DNA from: an uncultured Lentisphaeria bacterium | GTDB taxonomy: Bacteria > Verrucomicrobiota > Lentisphaeria > Victivallales > Victivallaceae | DNA: 6,385 bases | Direction of reading: 5' to 3' | Assembly (NCBI GenBank): GCA_949298665.1 | Contig: CASFXO010000328.1 | Coordinates: forward strand, 1-6,385 | Part shown: in pieces, positions 1 to 5,358 of the stretch | Position numbering within the stretch: position 1 is the stretch's first letter | How the letters are laid out: each line of letters starts with the position of its first letter | Program-made: the position numbers and the translations under genes | Notes under the pieces: model-generated | Databases searched by the model: none | What the model was told of the DNA's origin: nothing | The model's input: only the letters and a program-made list of their open reading frames with translations

Positions 1-62
1 CCGCAGGCACGTCCCGTCACCGCCGGCAGCAACAGCAGCAGCGCCGCCAGCACGCTTCTCAT
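1..62 (-). CDS. Start of a probable exported protein (partial, cut by window edge)
   Basis: Only the first 20 codons lie in the window, reading leftward from the ATG at 62-60. They encode Met-Arg-Ser followed by a run of Val, Ala and Leu (VLAALLLLLPAV), then TGRAC. One positive charge, a hydrophobic core of about 12 residues and a small-residue region look like a Sec signal peptide. The Cys after G-R-A could suggest a lipoprotein, but the lipobox is poor (Arg at -2). The start codon overlaps the queC stop as ATGA, so translation is probably coupled to queC and the gene is probably the last visible member of the queD-queE-queC transcript. No function can be assigned from this fragment. The gene call rests on the overlap and the signal-like start. 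Confidence 0.6.
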   Translation of the reverse strand, partial: MRSVLAALLLLLPAVTGRAC

Positions 63-739
63 TTTACCGCGTACCGGGTCGGGTCCGGCACGCCCGCCGC
101 GGCAAACCCTTCTTTCCGCAAGGCGCAGCTGTCGCAATGCCCGCAGGCGCGTCCCGCCGCATCCGGATTGTAACAACTCGTCGTCAGCGCATAATCCACG
201 CCGAGCTCCGTTCCGGTACGGATAATCTCCGCCTTGCTCAGATGCTGCAACGGCGCCTGAATCCGGTATGACCAGTTTTCGTCCACCGCACAGGTGCCGA
301 GCCGGGCCGCTTCTGCGAACGCCGCGATGAACGCCGGACGGCAGTCCGGATACCCCGAATAATCCACACTGTTGACGCCGATGAAAACATCACGCGCGCC
401 CAGCACTTCCGCCCAGGCCGTGGCGAACGACAGAAAAATCAGGTTGCGCGCCGGCACATACGTCGCCGGTACACCCGCCGCGGTGCCGGCCTCGGGGACC
501 GCCACCGCGTCATCCGTCAGGGCCGAGCCGCCCCAGGCACGCAGGTCGATCGTCATCGTCAGATGCTTCGCTCCGGCGGCGGCGGCAACGGCGGCGGCCG
601 CCGCCAGTTCGCACCGGTGCCGCTGGCCGTAATCGAAACTCAGCGCGTACAAGTCAAACCCGTCCCGCTTCGCCAGCGCCAGAACGGTTGCGGAGTCCAG
701 TCCGCCGCTTACCAGAATCACTGCTTTTTTCTTCGTCAT
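59..739 (-). CDS. queC: 7-cyano-7-deazaguanine (preQ0) synthase QueC
   Basis: This cytoplasmic enzyme uses ATP and ammonia to convert 7-carboxy-7-deazaguanine (CDG) to preQ0, the precursor of queuosine in tRNA. The 226 residues match the usual family length. The N-terminal PP-loop ATP-pyrophosphatase motif SGGLDS is at residues 11-16. The family segments YVPARN and GVNSVDYSGYPDCRP are present in the middle. Four zinc-ligand cysteines sit near the C-terminus: Cys189 (in TTSCYNP) and Cys199, Cys202 and Cys205 (CGHCDSC). All key residues are intact. The ATG at 739-737 is preceded by an AAAGAAG stretch and by GGGAG further upstream. It starts 7 bases after the queE stop, so the two genes are co-transcribed. 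Its stop overlaps the next gene by ATGA. Confidence 0.97.
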   Translation of the reverse strand: MTKKKAVILVSGGLDSATVLALAKRDGFDLYALSFDYGQRHRCELAAAAAVAAAAGAKHLTMTIDLRAWGGSALTDDAVAVPEAGTAAGVPATYVPARNLIFLSFATAWAEVLGARDVFIGVNSVDYSGYPDCRPAFIAAFAEAARLGTCAVDENWSYRIQAPLQHLSKAEIIRTGTELGVDYALTTSCYNPDAAGRACGHCDSCALRKEGFAAAGVPDPTRYAVK

Positions 740-746
740 GCTTCTT

Positions 747-1400
747 TCACACTCCCTGCCGGTCGGCGCCCCAGATCAGTTTATGCAGCTGCAACTGCAT
801 TCTCACCGGCAGCCGGTCCGCGATGATCCAACCCGCCAGTTCTTCCCACGACACCGCTCCCCACACCGGACTCATCAGAAGATTCAGGGTCTGCTCCGGC
901 AAGCGAAACCGGCGAATGGTTGCCCCGGCAAATTCATAATCCTCCCGGGAGCCTACTACAAACTTCACCTCGTCCCGCGGCGTCAGACAGTGGAAATTCC
1001 GCTCCAGCATCCGGTCCGCCATCCCGCTGGACGGCAGCTTGTAATCCACAATCCGGCAGACGCCGCGCGGCACGACCGCAATGTCCACGGCTCCGTTGGT
1101 TTCCAGTGCCACATCCATGCCGGTCGCCAGCAACCGCTCCAGCAGCTCCGGCGTGCCGGACTGTGCCAGTGGTTCGCCGCCGGTCACCTCCCCCAGCGGC
1201 GCACCGGAGGCGGATGCCGCCGCCGCCAGATCCGCCGTCGCCACCTCCCGTCCCGCGTCGAACGACCGCGCGCAACGGGTGTCGCAATAGGAACAGTCCA
1301 GATTGCACCCGGCCAGCCGGATGAACCAGCACAACCGCCCGGCATGGGTGGATTCCCCCTGCAGACTCAGGAACGTCTCAAATACCCGCACCGTCGCCAT
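747..1400 (-). CDS. queE: 7-carboxy-7-deazaguanine synthase QueE (radical SAM)
   Basis: This radical SAM enzyme makes the ring contraction of 6-carboxy-5,6,7,8-tetrahydropterin to CDG, using a [4Fe-4S] cluster, SAM and Mg2+. The 217 residues open with the family start FETFLSLQGES. The cluster motif CX3CX2C follows, with Cys32, Cys36 and Cys39 in GCNLDCSYCDT. This spacing is the canonical radical SAM one. TGGEP (residues 73-77) is the SAM-binding glycine-rich motif and ETNG (100-103) follows. DYKLPSSG, DEVKFVV and the C-terminal QLQLHKLIWG are all typical of QueE. The ATG at 1400-1398 overlaps queD by 23 bases. Only a weak GAAG-type Shine-Dalgarno is visible, so translation may depend on ribosomes finishing queD. 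No other Met occurs before residue 95. Confidence 0.97.
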   Translation of the reverse strand: MATVRVFETFLSLQGESTHAGRLCWFIRLAGCNLDCSYCDTRCARSFDAGREVATADLAAAASASGAPLGEVTGGEPLAQSGTPELLERLLATGMDVALETNGAVDIAVVPRGVCRIVDYKLPSSGMADRMLERNFHCLTPRDEVKFVVGSREDYEFAGATIRRFRLPEQTLNLLMSPVWGAVSWEELAGWIIADRLPVRMQLQLHKLIWGADRQGV

Positions 1401-1776
1401 CGTCTTCGTCTTCGAAATAGGTGGCGCGGCTGCTGTCCGATTCGCTGACCCGGACCGCCCGCACCCGGACGTTGCCGTCGTTCATCCGCGCGGCGAGCTT
1501 CCGGTAAAGCGTCCTCGCAATGTTTTCACTGGTCGGATTCGCCCGGGCGAAATCCGGCAGATCGTTGAGACAGGCATGATCATACGGATTGAGCAACGCG
1601 TCCAGCTCCGCCTTCAGTTTTTTGAAGTCGACGGCGATACCGATTTCGTCGAGTTTTTCCGCCCGCAGCACCGCGGTGATCTTATAGTTGTGCCCGTGCA
1701 GGTTGCAGCAGGCACCGTCGTAACCGCGCAGCCGATGAGCCGTGGCGATCACGCGGTCGATTTCAAGTTCAAACAT
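1378..1776 (-). CDS. queD: 6-carboxy-5,6,7,8-tetrahydropterin synthase QueD
   Basis: QueD converts 7,8-dihydroneopterin triphosphate to 6-carboxytetrahydropterin, the first committed step to queuosine. It belongs to the PTPS/QueD (T-fold) family and acts in the cytoplasm. Numbering from the chosen start (132 aa), the zinc ligands are His14 (in AHRL), His27 and His29 (LHGHNY). The catalytic Cys is Cys23, followed by another Cys. Asp66-His67 (YDHACLND) complete the catalytic set, and Glu112 in VSESDSS is the pterin-anchoring Glu. The ATG at 1776 was chosen because GGGAG lies 5 bases upstream. The ATG at 1788, which would add MGDS, has GGAGG directly abutting it with no spacer. The C-terminal tail EDEDDGDGAGI is strongly acidic and is encoded in the overlap with queE. 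This is the first gene of the que operon. Confidence 0.95.
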   Translation of the reverse strand: MFELEIDRVIATAHRLRGYDGACCNLHGHNYKITAVLRAEKLDEIGIAVDFKKLKAELDALLNPYDHACLNDLPDFARANPTSENIARTLYRKLAARMNDGNVRVRAVRVSESDSSRATYFEDEDDGDGAGI

Positions 1777-1800
1777 CGAATCTCCCATCCTCCGATTGCA

Positions 1801-1841
1801 AAAAAACCGGAAATGCCGACCGCCGTCGGCCTCCGGTTTTT
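1801..1841 (-). terminator. Intrinsic terminator between trxA and queD
   Basis: Inverted repeat GCCGAC (1815-1820) / GTCGGC (1825-1830) with loop CGCC, extended by an outer stem of CCGGA (1807-1811) with TCCGG (1832-1836) and flanking A/T runs. Read on the minus strand, the hairpin is followed by a run of seven T (1806-1800), as expected for termination after trxA. The T-run ends only about 24 bases before the queD start at 1776. No promoter for queD fits between them, so the hairpin may be leaky. Confidence 0.85.
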
Positions 1842-1858
1842 CGCCATGATTGCCGACT

Positions 1859-2173
1859 TCAGGCGTTACGGACCGCGTCCAGCAGTTTCGCCTTGGTCTG
1901 GACGCCGACGAACTGGTTGACGATTTCCCCGTCCTTCAGTACGAACAACGCCGGAATGTTGCGCACCGCAAACCGGGCGGCCAGTTCCTTGGACTCGTCC
2001 ACGTTGACCTTGCAGACCAGCGCTTCGCCTTCGAGTTCAGCCGCCACCTGATCCAGAATCGGCAGCAGCATCTTGCACGGACCGCACCACGGCGCCCAGA
2101 AATCCACCAGCACCACCCCTTCGGCGGTGGCTTCGGCAAAGGTATCCTGCCCCAGTTCTCTCACCTGACTCAT
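1859..2173 (-). CDS. trxA: Thioredoxin
   Basis: Small cytoplasmic disulfide reductase that passes electrons from thioredoxin reductase to ribonucleotide reductase, peroxiredoxins and methionine sulfoxide reductases. The 104 residues match a single thioredoxin fold. The active site WCGPCK has its cysteines at 30 and 33. The buried Asp24 (VDFWAPWC) and the cis-Pro74 (NIPALFV) are in place. A further Cys at 54, in the beta-strand LVCKVNVDE, is a minor oddity. There is no signal peptide, so this is the classical cytosolic form. The ATG at 2173-2171 has a good AAGGAG Shine-Dalgarno nine bases upstream (2188-2183). It is divergent from the GYF_2/RDD gene and separated from queD by a hairpin terminator. 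Confidence 0.97.
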   Translation of the reverse strand: MSQVRELGQDTFAEATAEGVVLVDFWAPWCGPCKMLLPILDQVAAELEGEALVCKVNVDESKELAARFAVRNIPALFVLKDGEIVNQFVGVQTKAKLLDAVRNA

Positions 2174-2230
2174 GACGAAGTACTCCTTCCCTGAATAAAA
2201 CTTTATTTTCCCGTCCCCCCGGGCGTTTCG

Positions 2231-2249
2231 AAAAAGCCGGTTCCACCGG
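2231..2249 (-). other. Small hairpin plus T-run in the trxA leader
   Basis: On the minus strand, CCGGT-GGA-ACCGG (2249-2237) forms a five-base-pair GC-rich stem with a three-base loop. One C and then five T (2235-2231) follow, a terminator-like layout within the presumed trxA 5' leader. An alternative pairing, GCCGG (2260-2256) with CCGGC (2240-2236), would exclude it. The stem is short, so this is only a candidate attenuator or leader structure. Confidence 0.3.
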
Positions 2250-2274
2250 ATTTCTCCGGCCTGATCCGTCCGAA

Positions 2275-2303
2275 AAAATACACGTTCCCATGGAAAAAAT
2301 CAA
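2275..2303 (-). promoter_or_regulatory. Candidate sigma70-type promoter for trxA
   Basis: On the minus strand, TTGATT (2303-2298) is followed after exactly 17 bases by TATTTT (2280-2275). Each hexamer matches the consensus at 4 of 6 positions. The start point would lie near 2268, giving a leader of about 95 bases before the trxA ATG. The -35 overlaps the 14-base palindrome at 2301-2314. The assignment is by eye only. Confidence 0.45.
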
Positions 2304-2314
2304 ATTCGAATTTG
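2301..2314. promoter_or_regulatory. Perfect 14-base palindrome between divergent promoters (candidate operator)
   Basis: CAAATTCGAATTTG is a perfect palindrome centred between 2307 and 2308. It overlaps the last three positions of the trxA -35 (2298-2303) and the first three of the candidate -35 for the RDD gene (2312-2317). A dimeric regulator bound here could block both promoters. Its core TTCGAA recurs at 2227-2232 in the trxA leader. Confidence 0.45.
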
Positions 2315-2340
2315 CGTTTCCGGGGAAATAATGATATCAT
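2312..2340 (+). promoter_or_regulatory. Candidate promoter for the GYF_2/RDD gene
   Basis: TTGCGT (2312-2317) is separated by 17 bases from TATCAT (2335-2340). The -10 matches at 5 of 6 positions and the -35 at 3 of 6. The start point would be near 2347, giving a short leader of about 23 bases that contains the AAGAGGA ribosome-binding site. The -10 lies inside the 16-base palindrome 2328-2343. Confidence 0.4.
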
Positions 2341-2343
2341 TAT
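2328..2343. promoter_or_regulatory. Perfect 16-base palindrome over the -10 region (candidate operator)
   Basis: ATAATGATATCATTAT is a perfect 16-base palindrome centred between 2335 and 2336, and it covers the candidate -10 of the downstream gene. Its centre is 28 bases from that of the 14-base palindrome. The two sequences differ, so they would bind different proteins or tolerate a loose consensus. It is very A/T-rich, so a chance origin is less unlikely than length alone suggests. Confidence 0.4.
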
Positions 2344-2369
2344 AGGAAAATCCAAGAGGAACCACAACC

Positions 2370-3521
2370 ATGAAATTCATTTACATAGACTCCGAAGGCA
2401 ACCAGCAGGGGCCGGTGGATCAGGTGATCATTGAACGGGCCATCCGCAGCGGCGAGCTGACCGCCCAGTCCGCCGTCCGCAACTCGCTGCTGAAGGATTT
2501 CCGGACCATTGCGGAATTCGAATGCTTCGCCGCCGCGCTGAAGGAAGCCCCCGGCGCCACGACGACCGACGGCGAACCTGCCCTTCCCGACGGCGTCATC
2601 GCCCGGCTCCTCGCCGCCGCCAAACCGAAAAAACCGACCAGTACCGCGTTCGTCAACAAATTCCGGCCCGCCAGCGCCAGTGCTTCCCGGCGGCTGATGT
2701 CCGCGTTTTTCGACTTTCTGGTGCTGCTGGTCGTGGCATTGATCGTCTATTTTCCCGCCATGCGTTCCGTGGCGCGCCAGGGCAAGTGGGTGGAAGTGAA
2801 AAACACCGGAATTTCCACGGCGCAAACGCAGCCCGACGCAGCAGATGAAACAGCTTCGACCGCTCCCGCCGCCCCGGCCGCGAAAACCGCCGCCACCGAA
2901 TCCCGCTCCACCCCGGGAGCCAATCTGGCGCGCCGCATCTCGAAAACCCTCGTCAAGGTCGAACAGATGAACGCCGACCGCAACGCCGCGATCGAACGCG
3001 AAACCGGCGCCCCCGCCCGCAGCCAGAAATCCGCCGTCGAAAAGAACGACGCCGCCGGCGAGTCCGCCCTGGACAATACCCCCGAAGGCCAGGAGGCGAA
3101 AACGCTGGCGAAAAAGTTTCTGCCGCAGCAGCTGCCCGCCGTCCGGATCGCCCCGGTCCGGGTGGAAGGGGATCTGCTGATCGTTCAAACCGCGCCGGAC
3201 CGTGAATTTCATATCGATGCCCGGACATTCCGCTCGGCCTTTTGGACGCCGTCGATTCTCATGACGCTGATCGTGCTGTTGTACTATGCGCTGTCGCTGG
3301 CCGTCTTCGCCCAGACGGTCGGCATGTGGTTCTGGGGAATTTTCCTGACGCGGCATGACATCCAGGAGGTGTATTTTCTCCGGGCACTGGTTTATTCGGT
3401 GCTGCTGGTGCTGCTGGGGATCCTGATGATCCCGATGGTGTATTTCTTCCGGCGTTCGGCCGCCGACCTGATCTGCGGCGTGCGCCAGATCGGCGTGGCC
3501 AGCGCTTCCAGCAGCAATTGA
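2370..3521 (+). CDS. GYF_2-domain / RDD-family inner-membrane protein, function unknown
   Basis: The 383-residue protein begins with a GYF_2-like domain (about 1-50). It has FIYIDSEGNQQGP and then a helix ending in SGELTAQSAVRN, the usual pattern of this small interaction module. A Lys/Pro linker leads to an RDD-like membrane domain. Its first helix starts with the Arg-rich ASRRL and carries Asp115 (about 109-131). The second helix is at about 293-315 and the third at about 337-360. The end, RRSAADLICGVRQIGV, resembles the conserved RDD terminus. Between helices 1 and 2 is an atypical soluble segment of about 160 residues: Ala/Pro/Thr-rich to about 185, then charged and probably helical, then the more ordered LPAVRIAPVRVEGDLLIVQ. 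The ATG has AAGAGGA nine bases upstream. RDD proteins are mostly uncharacterised (some are suggested transporters), so no substrate is proposed. Confidence 0.8.
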   Translation: MKFIYIDSEGNQQGPVDQVIIERAIRSGELTAQSAVRNSLLKDFRTIAEFECFAAALKEAPGATTTDGEPALPDGVIARLLAAAKPKKPTSTAFVNKFRPASASASRRLMSAFFDFLVLLVVALIVYFPAMRSVARQGKWVEVKNTGISTAQTQPDAADETASTAPAAPAAKTAATESRSTPGANLARRISKTLVKVEQMNADRNAAIERETGAPARSQKSAVEKNDAAGESALDNTPEGQEAKTLAKKFLPQQLPAVRIAPVRVEGDLLIVQTAPDREFHIDARTFRSAFWTPSILMTLIVLLYYALSLAVFAQTVGMWFWGIFLTRHDIQEVYFLRALVYSVLLVLLGILMIPMVYFFRRSAADLICGVRQIGVASASSSN

Positions 3522-3533
3522 TCCTGCTTTTTT
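3510..3533 (+). terminator. Weak candidate terminator at the end of the RDD gene
   Basis: AGCAG (3510-3514) can pair with CTGCT (3524-3528) around a nine-base loop that contains the stop codon, and the stem is followed by T to 3533 (six T from 3528). The stem has only five base pairs, so termination may be inefficient. Confidence 0.35.
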
Positions 3534-3546
3534 GCCGTCTCCGGAC

Positions 3547-3575
3547 TTGAAAGGCATCGGAGAGCGGGATATTTT
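3547..3575 (+). promoter_or_regulatory. Candidate promoter for the oxidoreductase gene
   Basis: TTGAAA (3547-3552, 5 of 6 consensus matches) and TATTTT (3570-3575, 4 of 6) are separated by exactly 17 bases. The start point would be near 3582, leaving a leader of about 90 bases before the ATG at 3674. The inverted repeat TCTCCG (3538-3543) / CGGAGA (3558-3563) brackets the -35 hexamer and could be a repressor site. Confidence 0.5.
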
Positions 3576-3597
3576 AAATGCAGCGCATTGAACGCGG

Positions 3598-3638
3598 GCG
3601 GCCTTTCCGACACCGGCCGGAAAGCCGCTCCGAGTTTT
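3598..3638 (+). other. Strong hairpin with short T-run in the oxidoreductase leader
   Basis: GCGGCCTTTCCG (3598-3609) pairs with CGGAAAGCCGC (3618-3628), giving 11 base pairs with one bulged C (3602) and an eight-base loop. TCCGAG and then four T (3635-3638) follow. It lies between the candidate promoter and the ATG, so it could be a leader structure, an attenuator, or a second terminator for the RDD gene. The T-run is short and offset by six bases, which argues against a strong terminator. Confidence 0.5.
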
Positions 3639-3673
3639 ACAGACAATCAAAAAAAAGAGAGGTTCTCCAGAAA

Positions 3674-4792
3674 ATGGGAAGCAACAAGGCGATTTCCAAT
3701 GATTCGCTGGCCATGGACACCGGCAAGAAGGAGTACAGCGGCAAGAAACTTCGCGTGGCCCTCATCGGCTGCGGCGGTATCTGCCAGACTCACATGACCG
3801 CTTACAAGGACATTCCCGAAGTGGAAATCGTCGCCGCCTGCGACATCCTGCCGGAACGGCTGAAGGTCATGGCGGAAAAATGGGGCGTGACCAGAGGATA
3901 CGCCGACTGGAAAACCATGCTGGCGGAAGTCAAGCCCGACGCCGTCGACATCTGCACCCCGAACGGCGTGCACTGCGCTCCGGCCGTTGACGCCGCCAAC
4001 GCCGGCTGCCACGTCATGGTGGAAAAACCCATGGCGATGAATCCCGCGGAATGCGAGCAGATGATCGCCGCCGCCAAAAAGAACAACGTCAAGCTCGCCG
4101 TCGGCTTCCAGAACCGCTATCACGAATACACCCAGTTTCTGAAACGCGCCAAGGACGAAGGCCAGTTCGGGAAAATCATGTTCGTCAAGGCGCAGGCGCT
4201 GCGCCGTCGCGGCATTCCGAACTGGGGCGTGTTCGGCCAGAAAGCCCTGCAGGGCGGCGGCCCGATGATCGACATCGGCGTGCACATTGTGGAAGCCTCG
4301 CATTATTTCATCGGTTCGCCGCGTCCGGTGGCCGCCTCCGGCAACATCTGGACGTACCTCGGCGATAAACCGAGCGAAGTGGTCTGCCCCTGGCCGAACT
4401 GGGATTTCAAGACCTACACGGTCGAAGACCTCGCCATCGGCCAGATTCGTTTCGAAGACGGTTCCATCATGCAGATCGAATCCTCCTTTGCCGCTCATAT
4501 CGAAAAGAACGTCTTCAGTTTCACCGTGATCGGCGACAAGGCGGGCGGGACCTGGGATCCGCCGCGGATCTTCACCGACCGTGCCGGCACGATGATCGAC
4601 GTGGCCCCTAATTTCCTGCCGGACTGCGATTTCCAGAGCATGTTCAAGGTAAAACTTCAGAACTGGGTCGACGCCTGCCTGAAAGGTACGGAACTGACCG
4701 CTCCCGGAGAAGCCGGTCTGATGGTCCAGAAGATCCTGGACGGGATCTACCGTTCCGCAGCAGCGGGCGGCAGGGAAGTGGCGATCGATTGA
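3674..4792 (+). CDS. Gfo/Idh/MocA-family NAD(P)-dependent oxidoreductase
   Basis: The 372-residue protein has an N-terminal Rossmann fold. Strand LRVALIG leads into the dinucleotide motif GCGGIC (32-37), and Asp57 ends the second strand (VAACD), which favours NAD. The family motif EKP is at 117-119, with the likely catalytic Lys118. The C-terminal domain carries GGGPMIDIGVH (194-204), with Asp200 and His204 in the usual substrate-site positions. Family members oxidise or reduce sugars, inositols or related polyols; this sequence does not reveal the substrate. The first 25 residues form a hydrophilic extension with no signal peptide or Tat motif, so the enzyme is cytoplasmic. The ATG at 3674 was chosen because GAGAGG lies 11 bases upstream. 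An in-frame ATG at 3578 would translate through the leader hairpin, has no ribosome site and abuts the -10. The gene is monocistronic, ending in a strong terminator. Confidence 0.93.
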   Translation: MGSNKAISNDSLAMDTGKKEYSGKKLRVALIGCGGICQTHMTAYKDIPEVEIVAACDILPERLKVMAEKWGVTRGYADWKTMLAEVKPDAVDICTPNGVHCAPAVDAANAGCHVMVEKPMAMNPAECEQMIAAAKKNNVKLAVGFQNRYHEYTQFLKRAKDEGQFGKIMFVKAQALRRRGIPNWGVFGQKALQGGGPMIDIGVHIVEASHYFIGSPRPVAASGNIWTYLGDKPSEVVCPWPNWDFKTYTVEDLAIGQIRFEDGSIMQIESSFAAHIEKNVFSFTVIGDKAGGTWDPPRIFTDRAGTMIDVAPNFLPDCDFQSMFKVKLQNWVDACLKGTELTAPGEAGLMVQKILDGIYRSAAAGGREVAID

Positions 4793-4817
4793 TCCAGCCG
4801 TTCCATTGACCGACAAT

Positions 4818-4856
4818 AAAACGCCTTCCCTTCGCATCGAAGGGAAGGCGTTTTTT
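4818..4856 (+). terminator. Strong intrinsic terminator after the oxidoreductase
   Basis: CGCCTTCCCTTCG (4822-4834) and its exact complement CGAAGGGAAGGCG (4838-4850) form a perfect 13-base-pair stem with a CAT loop. Four more A-T pairs extend it, and it runs into six T (4851-4856). The A-run on the left side makes it usable on the other strand too, but no leftward gene reaches it. Confidence 0.95.
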
Positions 4857-4901
4857 CGTTTTCCGGGTGATTCAGAATTGAAGGCAAAGGGGTTACAGCA
4901 G

Positions 4902-4959
4902 AAAAAAAACGTTTTTTGTCGGGGAAAAACGTTGACTATGGCAAAATCGGGAGTACATT
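4902..4959 (+). promoter_or_regulatory. Promoter of the HU-like gene with upstream A-tracts
   Basis: TTGACT (4932-4937, 5 of 6 matches) is followed after 16 bases by TACATT (4954-4959, 4 of 6). The start would be near 4966, giving a leader of about 70 bases. Just upstream is an A8 tract running into the perfect palindrome AAAAAACGTTTTTT (4904-4917). The 9-mer AAAAACGTT recurs 20 bases later, at 4905-4913 and 4925-4933. Such tracts bend DNA and can act like UP elements, as expected for a highly expressed gene. Confidence 0.6.
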
Positions 4960-5035
4960 AATAAAACAGCGACAGAAGAATACCCCTGCCGCCGGAAGCG
5001 ATATTACCTAATCAACCATAAGGAATATAAAGAAA

Positions 5036-5335
5036 ATGACCAAACGTGACCTTGTCGTCAAGATCGCCAAAGAAACCGGATTCATTCAGAACGATGTTGC
5101 CGTCGTCGTACAGAAGACGCTTGACCATATCGCCGCCGACCTGATCGAAGGAAACACCATCGAACTGCGCAATTTCGGCGTCTTTGAAATCAAGGTCCGC
5201 AAGAGCCGCAAGGGCCGGAACCCGAACCAGCCGAAGCACGAAGTGGTCATTCCCGAACGCGCCGTCGTCAAATTCCGCGCGGGCAAGGAACTCAAGGAAG
5301 CAGTGGAAAAACTGAATCCCAGCCGGTTCAAATAA
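5036..5335 (+). CDS. HU/IHF-family DNA-binding (nucleoid) protein
   Basis: The 99-residue basic protein has the complete HU/IHF fold. The N-terminal helix pair is MTKRDLVVKIAKETG and the second long helix runs to about residue 38. The signature ELRNFGVFEIKVRKSRKGRNP follows in two blocks: the beta-saddle (43-52) and the basic beta-arm with GRNP at 60-63, whose Pro is the intercalating residue at the arm tip. The C-terminal helix is FRAGKELKEAVEKL. These proteins dimerise, bend DNA and compact the nucleoid. The sequence does not decide between an HU homodimer and an IHF-like subunit, so no symbol is given. The ATG has AAGGA 11 bases upstream (5020-5024). It has its own promoter and a hairpin downstream, so it is probably monocistronic. 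Confidence 0.95.
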   Translation: MTKRDLVVKIAKETGFIQNDVAVVVQKTLDHIAADLIEGNTIELRNFGVFEIKVRKSRKGRNPNQPKHEVVIPERAVVKFRAGKELKEAVEKLNPSRFK

Positions 5336-5358
5336 AAAACCGTCGGACGCACAGAATA

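Noticed and set aside
1776..1861. preQ1 riboswitch upstream of queD
   Set aside because: The only structured element is the GC-rich terminator hairpin. The C-rich loop and A-rich tail of the preQ1-I aptamer are not seen.
738..1920. Several plus-strand frames across queE and queD
   Set aside because: They are shadows of the minus-strand que genes, which have full family motifs.
2340..3650. Long open frame of 436 codons on the minus strand opposite the RDD gene
   Set aside because: It is rich in Gly, Arg, His and Gln as expected for the antisense of a GC-rich gene. It shows no recognisable domain, and the plus-strand frame has a coherent GYF_2/RDD protein with a ribosome site.
3578..3673. N-terminal extension of the oxidoreductase from the ATG at 3578
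   Set aside because: The extra 32 residues are translated from the leader hairpin region and the ATG abuts the -10 box with no ribosome site. The start at 3674 fits better.
3647..4837. Long open frame of 396 codons on the minus strand opposite the oxidoreductase
   Set aside because: It is the antisense shadow of a clear Gfo/Idh/MocA gene, starts inside the downstream terminator and has no protein motifs.
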